This document shows, piece after piece, positions 9,152-17,077 of a stretch of 64,000 nucleotides of DNA (position 1 is its first letter; every line of letters begins with the position of its first letter). The stretch is taken from assembly GCF_016656965.1 (NCBI RefSeq), contig NZ_CP067977.1, positions 2,833,501 through 2,897,500 on the forward strand, read 5' to 3'. Below the pieces are notes generated by a model. The model had not been told where the DNA came from. It did not search any database and saw only the letters and a program-made list of their open reading frames with translations. A program made the position numbers and the translations under genes. The DNA comes from Brevundimonas vitisensis (GTDB lineage: Bacteria > Pseudomonadota > Alphaproteobacteria > Caulobacterales > Caulobacteraceae).

Positions 9152-10558
9152 ATGGCTTCGGCCGCCGAACAACTTGCCGCCAATATGAACATGGGCTCGT
9201 TCGCCAAGGCGACCGAGCTGCACAAACGCCTGCTGTTCACCCTGGGTGCGCTGCTGGTCTATCGCATCGGCACCTATGTGCCGATCCCGGGGATTAATTC
9301 GGAGGCCTTCCTGGCCTTCTTCCAGAACCCGGACGGCCAGCGCGGCGTGCTGGACATGTTCAACATGTTCTCCGGAGGCGCCGTCGAGCGGATGGCCGTC
9401 TTCGCCCTGAACGTGATGCCTTACATCTCGGCGTCGATCATCGTGCAGCTGATGGCTGCGGTGTATCCGCCGTGGGAAAAGCTGCGCAAGGAAGGCGGCG
9501 AGAGCGGCCGCAAGCAGCTGAACCAGTACACCCGCTATCTGACGGTGTTCCTGGCCCTGATGCAGTCCTTCGGCATCGCGGTCGGCCTGAACGCTCAGCA
9601 GGGCCTGGTCGATGCGCCCGGACTGTTCTTCATCATCTCGACCGTCACCACCCTGACGGGCGGCACCATGTTCCTGATGTGGCTGGGTGAGCAGGTGACG
9701 GCGCGCGGCGTCGGCAACGGCATCTCGCTCATCATCTTCGCCGGTATTGTTGCGGTGCTGCCGGGCACGATCGCGCGTCTGTTCGGCCTGGCTCAGCAGG
9801 GTCAGATGTCGGCCTTCGTCCTGCTGTTCATTGCGGCCCTGGCCGTCGCCACCGTCGTCTTCATCGTCTTCATGGAGCGGGCCCAGCGCCGTCTTCTGAT
9901 CCAGTATCCGAAGCGCCAGGAAGGCAATCGGATGGCTGGCGGCGAGCGCAGCTTCCTGCCGCTGAAGGTGAACACCGCCGGGGTCATCCCGCCTATCTTC
10001 GCCTCCAGCCTGCTGCTGCTGCCTTCGACGGTGGCTCAGATGACGGCCAATGCGAACCTGCCGGCCTGGCTGGCCTGGCTGCCGTCGGCAGCGGGTCAGT
10101 TGCAGCACGGGCAGCCGGTGTTCACCGTGCTGTATGCGGTGCTGATCATCTTCTTCTGCTTCTTCTACACCTCGATCACCTTCAATCCCGAGGACACGGC
10201 CGAGAACCTGCGCAAATACGGCGGCTTCCTGCCGGGTATCCGTCCGGGCAAGCGTACGGCGGAGTATCTGGACTATGTCCTGACCCGCCTGACCGTGATC
10301 GGGGCCGCCTACATCACCGCCGTCTGTCTGTTGCCAGAGATCCTGGTCGCCCAGATGGGTAACAGCGTCTATTTCGGCGGTACCTCGATCCTGATCGTGG
10401 TGTCGGTGACGATGGATACGGTGGCGCAGATCCAGTCGCACCTGCTGGCGCACCAGTATGAGGGCCTGATCAAGAAGGCCAAGCTGCGGGGCAAGGGCGG
10501 TCGCACGCCCGGCACCAAGGCACCGGCCGGACGCTCGGCCGCTCCGGTCCGGCGCTAG
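9152..10558 (+). CDS. secY: Protein translocase channel subunit SecY
   Basis: SecY (468 residues) is the pore-forming inner-membrane subunit of the SecYEG translocon, which exports unfolded proteins with SecA and inserts membrane proteins with SRP. Ten hydrophobic segments can be traced. The first follows HKRLLFTLGALLVYRIGTYV and the plug-region motif IPGIN is present, as are NVMPYISASIIVQL and the C5-loop region around PGIRPGKRTAEYLD. Length is slightly above E. coli SecY (443), from a basic Gly/Ala/Pro C-terminus. In the spc operon after rplO, as usual; adk follows 26 bases later. Confidence 0.98.
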   Translation: MASAAEQLAANMNMGSFAKATELHKRLLFTLGALLVYRIGTYVPIPGINSEAFLAFFQNPDGQRGVLDMFNMFSGGAVERMAVFALNVMPYISASIIVQLMAAVYPPWEKLRKEGGESGRKQLNQYTRYLTVFLALMQSFGIAVGLNAQQGLVDAPGLFFIISTVTTLTGGTMFLMWLGEQVTARGVGNGISLIIFAGIVAVLPGTIARLFGLAQQGQMSAFVLLFIAALAVATVVFIVFMERAQRRLLIQYPKRQEGNRMAGGERSFLPLKVNTAGVIPPIFASSLLLLPSTVAQMTANANLPAWLAWLPSAAGQLQHGQPVFTVLYAVLIIFFCFFYTSITFNPEDTAENLRKYGGFLPGIRPGKRTAEYLDYVLTRLTVIGAAYITAVCLLPEILVAQMGNSVYFGGTSILIVVSVTMDTVAQIQSHLLAHQYEGLIKKAKLRGKGGRTPGTKAPAGRSAAPVRR

Positions 10559-10584
10559 GTCGGGCCTTTGGGGGAGGGCGGACG

Positions 10585-11154
10585 ATGAATCTGATCCTGT
10601 TTGGACCGCCTGCGGCGGGCAAGGGTACTCAGGCCAAGCGTCTGGTCGAGCAGCGCGGCATGGTCCAGCTGTCGACCGGCGACATGCTGCGCGAGGCCAT
10701 CGCGTCGGGCTCTGAACTGGGCCAGCAGTGCCAAGCCATCATGTCCGGTGGCGGCCTGATTGCCGACGACATCGTCATCGCCCTGATCGAGGCGCGACTG
10801 AAGGAGGCGGAGGACGCCGGAGGGGCCATCTTCGACGGTTTCCCGCGCACCCTGGGCCAGGCCGAGGCTCTGGACGCCATGTTGGCCAAGCTGGGCAAGA
10901 AGATCGACCATGTCGTTCGTCTGAAGGTGGATGACGGCCAGCTGCTTGAACGCATCGCCCGCCGCTACGCTGACCAGGGGCGGCCTGACGACAATCCGGA
11001 CAGCTTCAAGGTTCGGCTGGAAGCCTATAACCGCAACACCGCGCCGCTTCTGCCGTACTATGACGAGAAGGGCCTGTTGACCGAGGTTGACGGCATGGGT
11101 TCGGTCGACGCCGTTGCAGCCGCCATCGATACGGCCCTCGACACGCGAGTCTGA
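10585..11154 (+). CDS. adk: Adenylate kinase, short form
   Basis: Adenylate kinase interconverts ATP + AMP and 2 ADP in the cytosol. The 189-residue protein has the P-loop GPPAAGKGTQ at 7-16, the AMP-binding region TGDMLREAIASGSELG and FDGFPRTLGQAEAL. The LID is short (RRYADQGRPDDNPDSF), without the zinc-type cysteines or the long insertion of E. coli Adk (214 residues); this short form is common in alphaproteobacteria. It follows secY in the conserved secY-adk order, with GGGGGAGGGCGG as ribosome binding site. Confidence 0.97.
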   Translation: MNLILFGPPAAGKGTQAKRLVEQRGMVQLSTGDMLREAIASGSELGQQCQAIMSGGGLIADDIVIALIEARLKEAEDAGGAIFDGFPRTLGQAEALDAMLAKLGKKIDHVVRLKVDDGQLLERIARRYADQGRPDDNPDSFKVRLEAYNRNTAPLLPYYDEKGLLTEVDGMGSVDAVAAAIDTALDTRV

Positions 11155-11211
11155 TCGACCTCTGCCGCTCGCGCGTTACAGTTTCCGACTGACGCGTCCG
11201 AGAGGCTGTAT

Positions 11212-11952
11212 ATGACCATCGCAGGGACCGCACGACCGAAGGTGCCGCAACGGCGCCGGTTCGGCCTTGGTTTGCTGGTGCTGTTGGTCCACCTGTCCTT
11301 CCTGCCCTTCCTGGCGCGGGTTTCTGCGCCAGAGCCGGCAGCTGATATCCCGCCGCCGGTCGAAGTGGTGCTGGTTTCGCCGCCGCCGCCCCCGCCGCCG
11401 CCGCCGCCCTTGCAGCCTGCCGTCGTGGCCGGTGGCGGATCGCCCGCTGCGCCCTCACGGGTAAACATCCTGCCCGATCCGCCGCCTGTGCCGCCCGAGA
11501 TCGTTGCCCCGCCGGTCCAGGCCCCCGAGCCGTCGATCGTGGTCGGTACTGCGCCCTATGCCGATGCCGTGCCGGGGCCGGGCCTCGGCGGTCAGGGAAC
11601 GGGCTCTGGCGGCGGTACAGGGGCGGGCAGGGGGCCTGGACGCGGTGGTCGCCCGCTGCTGCTCTCGGGGCCGTCGGTCGATCAGATCCGCAGGGTCTAT
11701 CCGCGTGCAGCCCTGAATGCGGGCGTGTCGGGCAGAGGCCTGATCACTTGCCGCATTCGGCTGGACACGCGACTGGAAGACTGCCGTCTGGTGGAAGAAA
11801 GTCCGCCGGGGCGGGGCTTTGGGGCTGCCGCCCTCGCCACGGCTGCCAACTTCCGCTTTCGACCGCCCACCATTGATGGAGAGCCCTTGGCGGGCGCTGA
11901 GATCACCTTTGGCGTCGATTTCGATGCCGGACAGGTGCGCGGGCGTCGATAG
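11212..11952 (+). CDS. TonB-like energy transducer protein
   Basis: TonB proteins pass inner-membrane proton-motive energy to outer-membrane receptors. This 246-residue protein has a basic N-terminus, one membrane anchor at about 17-37 (FGLGLLVLLVHLSFLPFLA), a run of ten prolines at 57-66, a Gly-rich linker at about 125-150 and a C-terminal TonB-like domain of about 85 residues starting at YPRAALNAGVSGRGLITCRI. It lies between adk and rpsM, a place where most relatives carry no extra gene. No exbB or exbD is nearby. A TonB-dependent receptor lies at 29843-32239, but no functional link is shown. Two Cys in the C-terminal domain (ITCRIRLDTRLEDC) could form a disulfide. Confidence 0.8.
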   Translation: MTIAGTARPKVPQRRRFGLGLLVLLVHLSFLPFLARVSAPEPAADIPPPVEVVLVSPPPPPPPPPPLQPAVVAGGGSPAAPSRVNILPDPPPVPPEIVAPPVQAPEPSIVVGTAPYADAVPGPGLGGQGTGSGGGTGAGRGPGRGGRPLLLSGPSVDQIRRVYPRAALNAGVSGRGLITCRIRLDTRLEDCRLVEESPPGRGFGAAALATAANFRFRPPTIDGEPLAGAEITFGVDFDAGQVRGRR

Positions 11953-11966
11953 GTGCCCGCAACCCA

Positions 11967-11994
11967 TTGACGCAATCTGAATCGCCGCTATAAC
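11967..11994 (+). promoter_or_regulatory. Sigma70-type promoter in front of rpsM
   Basis: TTGACG at 11967-11972 and TATAAC at 11989-11994 are separated by 16 bases, a good match to the housekeeping consensus. The start point would be near 12001, giving an about 80-base leader for rpsM-rpsK-rpoA-rplQ. It lies just after the tonB-like gene, so the alpha operon can be transcribed independently of spc. Confidence 0.6.
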
Positions 11995-12018
11995 GGCGCG
12001 CTTCCGCGAAGGGCGCAG

Positions 12019-12048
12019 AACGCTCCTGGTCTGTTGACCGGAGCGTTT
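12019..12048 (+). other. Leader hairpin upstream of rpsM
   Basis: AACGCTCC (12019-12026) pairs with GGAGCGTT (12040-12047), and inside it GGTC pairs with GACC around TGTT, giving a strong compound stem followed by TGTTGCG. It could terminate transcription from upstream genes or act as an attenuator or protein-binding leader for the alpha operon. Confidence 0.5.
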
Positions 12049-12081
12049 GTTGCGTCCGACAACGCGTATTTGGAGAGCTTC

Positions 12082-12450
12082 GTGGCCCGTATCGCTGGCG
12101 TCAACATTCCGACCAACAAGCGCGTCGTGATCGCGCTTCAATATATCCATGGCATCGGCCCGAAGTCCGCGCAGGACATCGTCGAGAAAGTTGGTATCGA
12201 GGCCGAGCGCCGCGTCAACCAGCTGACCGATGCTGAGGTCCTGCAGATCCGCGAGACCATCGACCGCGACCTGACGGTCGAGGGCGACCTGCGTCGCGAG
12301 ACCTCGATGAACATCAAGCGTCTGATGGATCTGGCCTGCTACCGCGGCCTGCGTCACCGCAAGGGCCTGCCGGTCCGCGGTCAGCGCACCCACACCAACG
12401 CCCGCACCCGCAAGGGTCCCGCCAAGCCGATCGCCGGCAAGAAGAAGTAA
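12082..12450 (+). CDS. rpsM: 30S ribosomal protein S13
   Basis: S13 (122 residues) lies in the 30S head, bridges to L5 and contacts P-site tRNA through its basic tail. I start it at the GTG at 12082 because the universal N-terminus (M/V)[14 protein letters not shown] begins there and GGAGAG precedes it at good distance; an in-frame ATG at 12034 would overlap the leader hairpin and add 16 unrelated residues. [20 protein letters not shown] and the basic C-terminus are typical. It is the first gene of the alpha operon. Confidence 0.96.
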   Translation: MARIAGVNIPTNKRVVIALQYIHGIGPKSAQDIVEKVGIEAERRVNQLTDAEVLQIRETIDRDLTVEGDLRRETSMNIKRLMDLACYRGLRHRKGLPVRGQRTHTNARTRKGPAKPIAGKKK

Positions 12451-12460
12451 GTAGAAAACG

Positions 12461-12850
12461 ATGGCCAAGGAACCGGGTCGCGTAAAGAAGCGCGAACGCA
12501 AGAACATCACGTCGGGCGTTGCTCATGTGAATTCGTCGTTCAACAACACGATGATCACGATCACCGACGCCCAAGGCAATGCGATCTCGTGGTCGTCTGC
12601 CGGTCACATGGGTTTCAAGGGCTCGCGTAAGTCGACTCCTTATGCCGCCCAGATGGCCGCTGAGGACGCCGGCAAGAAGGCGCAGGAACACGGCGTGAAG
12701 ACGCTGGAAGTCAACGTTTCGGGTCCGGGTTCTGGCCGTGAATCGGCGCTGCGTGCCCTGCAGTCGGTGGGCCTGACCATCACCACCATCCGCGACGTCA
12801 CGCCGATGCCGCACAACGGCTGCCGTCCGCCCAAGCGCCGCCGCGTCTAA
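12461..12850 (+). CDS. rpsK: 30S ribosomal protein S11
   Basis: S11 (129 residues) forms part of the mRNA exit channel on the 30S platform. [40 protein letters not shown] and the C-terminal [18 protein letters not shown] are invariant family features. It follows rpsM by ten bases; rpoA is 88 bases downstream. Confidence 0.98.
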   Translation: MAKEPGRVKKRERKNITSGVAHVNSSFNNTMITITDAQGNAISWSSAGHMGFKGSRKSTPYAAQMAAEDAGKKAQEHGVKTLEVNVSGPGSGRESALRALQSVGLTITTIRDVTPMPHNGCRPPKRRRV

Positions 12851-12876
12851 GCGACTTCGCCGCCGACCCTATTCAA

Positions 12877-12916
12877 CGCCGGTCCCGCCTCCCTGACGAG
12901 GTGAGAGGGACCGGCG
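12877..12916 (+). repeat. Long stem-loop between rpsK and rpoA
   Basis: CGCCGGTCCC (12877-12886) pairs exactly with GGGACCGGCG (12907-12916); inside, CCTC and GAGG extend the structure. There is no T-run after it, so it looks more like a processing or stability element than an intrinsic terminator. The rpoA ATG follows 22 bases later. Confidence 0.5.
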
Positions 12917-12938
12917 AAACCCGCTCCGAGGGACACCT

Positions 12939-13958
12939 ATGATCGAACGTAACTGGCAAGAGCTGATCCGTCCCGAGAAGCCGCAGATCGAGCTCGGCTC
13001 GGACTCCCAGCGCAAGGCGCGCCTGGTGGCCGAACCCCTCGAGCGCGGTTTCGGCGTGACGCTCGGCAATGCCCTGCGCCGCGTGCTCCTGTCCTCGCTG
13101 CAAGGCGCGGCGGTCACCGCCATCCAGATCGACGGCGTGGTCCACGAATTCTCCTCGCTGGAAGGCGTGCGCGAGGACGTGGTCGACATCGTGCTGAACA
13201 TCAAGCAGCTGGCTCTGCGCATGCATGCCGAGGGCCCCAAGCGCATGACCCTGCGTGCCACCGGCCCCGGGCCCGTGACCGCCGGCCAGATCGACGTCCC
13301 CGCGGACATCGACGTGCTGAACCCGGACCACGTCATCTGCACCCTGGATGACGGCGCCTCGATCCGCATGGAACTGACCGTCCAGAACGGCAAGGGCTAT
13401 GTCGCCTCCGAGCTGAACCGTCCGGAAGACGCCCCGATCGGCCTGATCGCGGTCGACGCCCTGTATTCGCCGGTCAAGCGCGTCGCCTATCGCGTCGAGC
13501 CGACCCGCCAGGGCCAGTCGCTGGACTATGACAAGCTGGTGCTGGAAGTCGAAACCAACGGTGCCGTCTCGCCGGTCGACGCGGTGGCCTATGCCGCCCG
13601 TATCCTGCAAGACCAGCTGCAGATCTTCATCACCTTCGACGAGCCCAAGAAGGCGGTCGAGGCCACGGACGGCAAGCCCGAACTGCCGTTCAACCCGGCC
13701 CTGCTGAAGAAGGTCGACGAGCTGGAACTGTCGGTCCGTTCGGCTAACTGCCTGAAGAACGACAACATCGTCTACATCGGCGACCTGATCCAAAAGACCG
13801 AGGGCGAGATGCTTCGCACCCCGAACTTCGGCCGCAAGTCGCTGAACGAAATCAAGGAGGTCCTGACCTCCATGGGTCTGTCGCTCGGCATGGATGTGCC
13901 GAACTGGCCGCCCGAAAACATCGAAGACCTGGCCAAGAAGTTCGACGACCAGATCTAG
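12939..13958 (+). CDS. rpoA: DNA-directed RNA polymerase subunit alpha
   Basis: The alpha subunit (339 residues) dimerises to start RNA polymerase assembly and binds UP elements and activators. The N-terminal domain shows [22 protein letters not shown] at about residues 42-63, and after a linker near 235-250 the C-terminal domain shows [16 protein letters not shown] and [17 protein letters not shown]. Length is normal for alphaproteobacteria. Position between rpsK and rplQ is canonical. Confidence 0.99.
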   Translation: MIERNWQELIRPEKPQIELGSDSQRKARLVAEPLERGFGVTLGNALRRVLLSSLQGAAVTAIQIDGVVHEFSSLEGVREDVVDIVLNIKQLALRMHAEGPKRMTLRATGPGPVTAGQIDVPADIDVLNPDHVICTLDDGASIRMELTVQNGKGYVASELNRPEDAPIGLIAVDALYSPVKRVAYRVEPTRQGQSLDYDKLVLEVETNGAVSPVDAVAYAARILQDQLQIFITFDEPKKAVEATDGKPELPFNPALLKKVDELELSVRSANCLKNDNIVYIGDLIQKTEGEMLRTPNFGRKSLNEIKEVLTSMGLSLGMDVPNWPPENIEDLAKKFDDQI

Positions 13959-14078
13959 TTTCAACCCTCCGCCCGATCCTCTCGATGAGGGGTGCCGGAG
14001 CGGTTAGAATGAGGACAGCCCCAGGTCCCGAGCCCCTAGCGGCGAACGGATACCAGGACTGGAGTAGGAGAGACCCCG

Positions 14079-14498
14079 ATGCGCCACGGCGCCGCCTATC
14101 GCAAGCTTGGTCGCACGACCAGCCACCGGACCGCCATGTTCGCCAACATGGCTGCGTCGTTGATCAAGCATGAGCAGATCACGACCACCCTGCCCAAGGC
14201 CAAGGAACTGCGTCCCTTCGTCGAAAAGCTGGTCACCCTGGCCAAGAAGGGCGACCTGCACGCCCGTCGCCAGGCCATCAGCCAGGTTCGCGACGTGCCG
14301 CAAGTTGGCAAGCTGTTTGAAACGATCGGCCCCCGCTATGCCGAACGTAACGGCGGCTATATCCGCATCATGAAGGCTGGCTTCCGCCACGGCGACAACG
14401 CCGCCATGGCCGTGATCGAGTTCGTCGATCGCGATGTGGACGCCAAGGGTCAGGACTCCGGTCCGGTCTATGAGGTCGAGGGCGACGACGAAGCCTGA
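14079..14498 (+). CDS. rplQ: 50S ribosomal protein L17
   Basis: L17 (139 residues) borders the peptide exit site. [20 protein letters not shown] and [20 protein letters not shown] are diagnostic. The C-terminal 20 residues are acidic ([20 protein letters not shown]). It is separated from rpoA by 120 bases, has GGAGTAGGAGAG as ribosome binding region and is the last gene before a strong terminator, so it ends the ribosomal cluster. Confidence 0.98.
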   Translation: MRHGAAYRKLGRTTSHRTAMFANMAASLIKHEQITTTLPKAKELRPFVEKLVTLAKKGDLHARRQAISQVRDVPQVGKLFETIGPRYAERNGGYIRIMKAGFRHGDNAAMAVIEFVDRDVDAKGQDSGPVYEVEGDDEA

Positions 14499-14524
14499 TT
14501 TCGGCCCGTCAACGCTGACATTCG

Positions 14525-14560
14525 AAAGGGCGGCCCGAGCGATCGGGTCGCCCTTTTGCT
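14525..14560 (+). terminator. Intrinsic terminator after rplQ
   Basis: AAAGGGCGGCCCGA (14525-14538) and TCGGGTCGCCCTTT (14543-14556) form a 14-pair stem (one G:U) with a GCGA loop; the stem ends in the T-run and is followed by TGCT. It closes the S10-spc-alpha cluster. The next 170 bases up to 14727 show nothing recognisable. Confidence 0.85.
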
Positions 14561-14727
14561 TGGGCGCTAACGCTCACCGCTTGAGCGCGGGTTCTGCGGC
14601 CTTCCGTCCGTCGTTCTCGGGCGGCGTCAAATGTCTTGCGTGTGCAGATCGCCTCCGGCTCCGCCGATACCTTGGGCTGGGCTGGGCTCTGCGGCGCTTG
14701 CGGATGCGTGGGGACCTTATTCGACGC

Positions 14728-15192
14728 CTATTCCGTCGGTCCGCGGCTCCTTCGAGCGAGCGAGACGATCCCGTCGCGTGTCATCGCCGTTCCCTTCAGC
14801 TCTTTGCCACGGCATCGCACTTCTGCTGCCAGCCCGATGGACGACCCGGCGGTAATGGCGCGCGCCGGCTGGACGGTTCGATCCGCTTCCAGAGGGGCTC
14901 CGTCCAGACCAAAGAATTCGACGGACGACACGCTCATCGTCCACGCGGTGCAATCGAGCGAACCTGAAACCACGTAATAGGCGACCTCCCGACCGCCTGA
15001 CGTTCGCCCGGGAGCGGGGAGGGTGGCAACGGCCAGTCGCTGCGGCCCCGACCGGACTTGGGAGCCTCCCTGAACGAGGTAGAAGTTGCCGTCGCCGAAG
15101 AAGTACGGCGTCCACTCGGCATTCTGGGCATCCTGGGCGGCTGCGGGGGCGGCGATCGATAGAGCCGCGAGCACGGCGGGAGTGAGGCGCAT
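14728..15192 (-). CDS. Hypothetical secreted protein
   Basis: I do not recognise this family. The start at 15192 gives a clean signal peptide (MRLTPAVLAALSIAAPAAAQ, cleavage after AAAQ or at APAAA) preceded by AGGAGA; the frame is open upstream but that part is Arg-rich and unlike protein. The mature part of about 134 residues is a small, mostly beta-type sequence with three Cys (SLDCTAWTM and AEVRCRGKEL among them) and no membrane helix, so a periplasmic location is likely. It is transcribed toward rplQ and shares the divergent region 15193-15374 with the next gene. Confidence 0.65.
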   Translation of the reverse strand: MRLTPAVLAALSIAAPAAAQDAQNAEWTPYFFGDGNFYLVQGGSQVRSGPQRLAVATLPAPGRTSGGREVAYYVVSGSLDCTAWTMSVSSVEFFGLDGAPLEADRTVQPARAITAGSSIGLAAEVRCRGKELKGTAMTRDGIVSLARRSRGPTE

Positions 15193-15374
15193 CGATGTCT
15201 CCTGGGTCGCTGGCATTGTGCCTCCGACAGAGGTGTCCACAGCTGACGAAACGTGACGACGTATTCGTCTGCAGCAAACAGCCGCGCGGCTGATCAGGGG
15301 GCGAGGGCGATGCCGCCATATTGTGGAAAGTCGTGAATCACTGCGATGTCGGGGGGCCTGAAGGGGGAGCCTCC

Positions 15375-15569
15375 ATGTCCAAGACACCGTCGCCATCCCA
15401 ACTGCGTTTTCTGGTCGGCATCATGCTGGGCGCCTCGCTGGCGCTGATCGGGCTGGCGGTCTGGATGATCGCCAGGGACGAGGGGTCGCCCGTGCTGGTG
15501 GCCGTGGCGGGGTCGATGCTGGCCGCCTTTGCCGCCATCATCGCCGCCCAGGGCAAGAAGAAGAGCTGA
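15375..15569 (+). CDS. Small membrane protein, two helices
   Basis: The family is unknown. The 64-residue product begins at the ATG at 15375 after GGGGGAG; upstream in-frame codons from 15321 overlap the divergent promoter region. Two hydrophobic helices (about residues 11-31 and 37-56) are joined by a short charged loop ARDEGSP, and the protein ends GKKKS. It is a hairpin inner-membrane protein of the type often seen beside envelope genes. Confidence 0.6.
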   Translation: MSKTPSPSQLRFLVGIMLGASLALIGLAVWMIARDEGSPVLVAVAGSMLAAFAAIIAAQGKKKS

Positions 15570-15581
15570 TGCAGGCCATGA

Positions 15582-16178
15582 GTGACGAACCGTCAGGGGG
15601 CAGGAAATGAGAGTGCTGCTTCTGTCCGTGACGGTTGGGGCTCTGGTGTTCGCTGGACTGGTTCCGGTGGCGAAGCGCAGGATGGCTTTGACGAAACAGA
15701 GCGCGCCAGTCGCGAACTGGCGTTCGAGCAGCGTCAGCCCTTCGGTGGCCTGACGCAGTTTGCCTATCTCAGCCGCAGTTGGTCGGTGAATACCTTCTAC
15801 ACGGTGTTCCGCGGTCGACCGCCGGAGCAGACCAAGTTCTGGATCGTCCGGCGGGTGACGGGCGGAGCGGGGCAGGCGAACACGATCGTGGGGGCCGACT
15901 CGCGTACCTGCGAGGGGGTCGAAAAAGCCTTTATCGCGATGGAACAGTTGCCGGTTGTCAGGCCCGATGCGCCGCAGCTTGGCCAGGAAACCGAGACGAT
16001 GGGGCTGGTCCTGGACGGCACCCAGCACATCTTCTGGAACCGGTGGGCGCGGTCTGGTCCAGACGATGCCACGGTGGGGCTGGAGATCTCCGGGAATGTG
16101 AATTCGCCGGTGGCGGAATGGTGGGCCGAGGCGGCAGGGTCACTGTCGCAATGCTGGCGCGCGACCCCGCCGGAGTGA
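15582..16178 (+). CDS. Hypothetical secreted protein, probably frameshifted
   Basis: The family is unknown. The long frame opens at a GTG at 15582 and gives 198 residues, but its first 35 residues look non-coding. A different frame starts at the ATG at 15607, preceded by GGGGGCAGGAA, and encodes a good signal peptide (MRVLLLSVTVGALVFAGLVP) that runs out of frame before a TGA near 15750. Joining the two near 15665-15675 by restoring one missing base would give signal peptide, then AQDGFDETERASREL. I read this as one secreted protein with a one-base deletion, real or a sequence error. The mature part contains two Cys (SRTCEGVEKAF and LSQCWRATPPE). Confidence 0.5.
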   Translation: MTNRQGAGNESAASVRDGWGSGVRWTGSGGEAQDGFDETERASRELAFEQRQPFGGLTQFAYLSRSWSVNTFYTVFRGRPPEQTKFWIVRRVTGGAGQANTIVGADSRTCEGVEKAFIAMEQLPVVRPDAPQLGQETETMGLVLDGTQHIFWNRWARSGPDDATVGLEISGNVNSPVAEWWAEAAGSLSQCWRATPPE

Positions 16179-16201
16179 CCGGCCGCGCGCCGCTCTGACC
16201 G

Positions 16202-17077
16202 CTATTCCTTCGACAGGTCCTGGCGGTTGAACCAGACGATGGCGCCGGCGGCGGGGAGCAGGGTCCACAGGGCGAAGCTGAGCCAGGCCTTGAGCACCAT
16301 GCCGTCGGCGACAGCGGCGGCGTCGGGTCCGCCGCGGACCAGGGTCTTGAGCGTGTCCAGCCCGCCGCCCGGATTGACCAGGACCGACAGCCAGCTGTCA
16401 GGCAGGAAGCCCATGGGCGGCAGGACCTGCATCGGCAGGAAGAACTGGGCGATGCCCAGGACCAGGGGCACGAACAGGGCGACCAGCAGGGACCGGGTCA
16501 TGACGGCGGCCAAGAGGCCGATCATGGTGAACTGGATGATCCGCAGCAGGCACAGTCCGGCCAGCAGCAGGATCTGCCCCACATCGCCCAGGCTGAGGGT
16601 AAAGGCCAGGTCGCGCTCGAACACCATGGCCTGGATCAGGTCGCTGATGGTGCCCGAGACCAGCATGGCCAGCATGGCGATCAGGGCCAGGCCGACCACG
16701 ACGGCCAGCTTGCCCAGCAGCAGGTTGGGCCGCGTGTTGCGCGCACTGACCAGACGCCAGGTCTCCCACCGATAGTCGCCAGCATAGACGGTCGCCGCCC
16801 CAATCAGGATGAACAGCAGGACCAGCGCATTGGACAGGCCCGCCGCATTGGCGATCATGGCCTGGCCCAGGTCCAGCGGCTGGGTCGACAGCATCTGGGT
16901 CAGTTCGGGCGGCGCCTCGGGGTCGGCGGCCATCTTGGTGGCATTGGCGTCGATGACGACGCTGCTGATCGCCCCACCGACGAGCAGCAGGATGGGGGCG
17001 AAGAACACGCTCCAGAACCAAGTGGTGCGGCTCTTGGACAGGCGGAAGGCCTCCGCGCGAATGGCGTCAGCCCACAT
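16202..17077 (-). CDS. ABC-2 type transporter permease
   Basis: This is an inner-membrane permease of an exporter. The roughly 290-residue protein has about six hydrophobic segments: FWSVFFAPILLLVGGAISSV, ALVLLFILIGAATVYAGDY, LAVVVGLALIAMLAMLVSG, ILLLAGLCLLRIIQFTMIGL, SLLVALFVPLVLGIAQFFL and SFALWTLLPAAGAIVWF. I start at the ATG at 17077, which has GGAG seven bases upstream; an ATG six bases earlier (17083) is too close to it. The gene overlaps the end of the ATPase gene upstream, so the two are one operon. The substrate cannot be read from sequence. Confidence 0.85.
   Translation of the reverse strand: MWADAIRAEAFRLSKSRTTWFWSVFFAPILLLVGGAISSVVIDANATKMAADPEAPPELTQMLSTQPLDLGQAMIANAAGLSNALVLLFILIGAATVYAGDYRWETWRLVSARNTRPNLLLGKLAVVVGLALIAMLAMLVSGTISDLIQAMVFERDLAFTLSLGDVGQILLLAGLCLLRIIQFTMIGLLAAVMTRSLLVALFVPLVLGIAQFFLPMQVLPPMGFLPDSWLSVLVNPGGGLDTLKTLVRGGPDAAAVADGMVLKAWLSFALWTLLPAAGAIVWFNRQDLSKE

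Noticed and set aside
6484..10453. Very long minus-strand frames opposite ribosomal genes (up to 690 codons)
   Set aside because: They are shadows of GC-rich coding DNA: His/Arg/Gln/Asp-rich, with no domain, and lie opposite well-identified genes.
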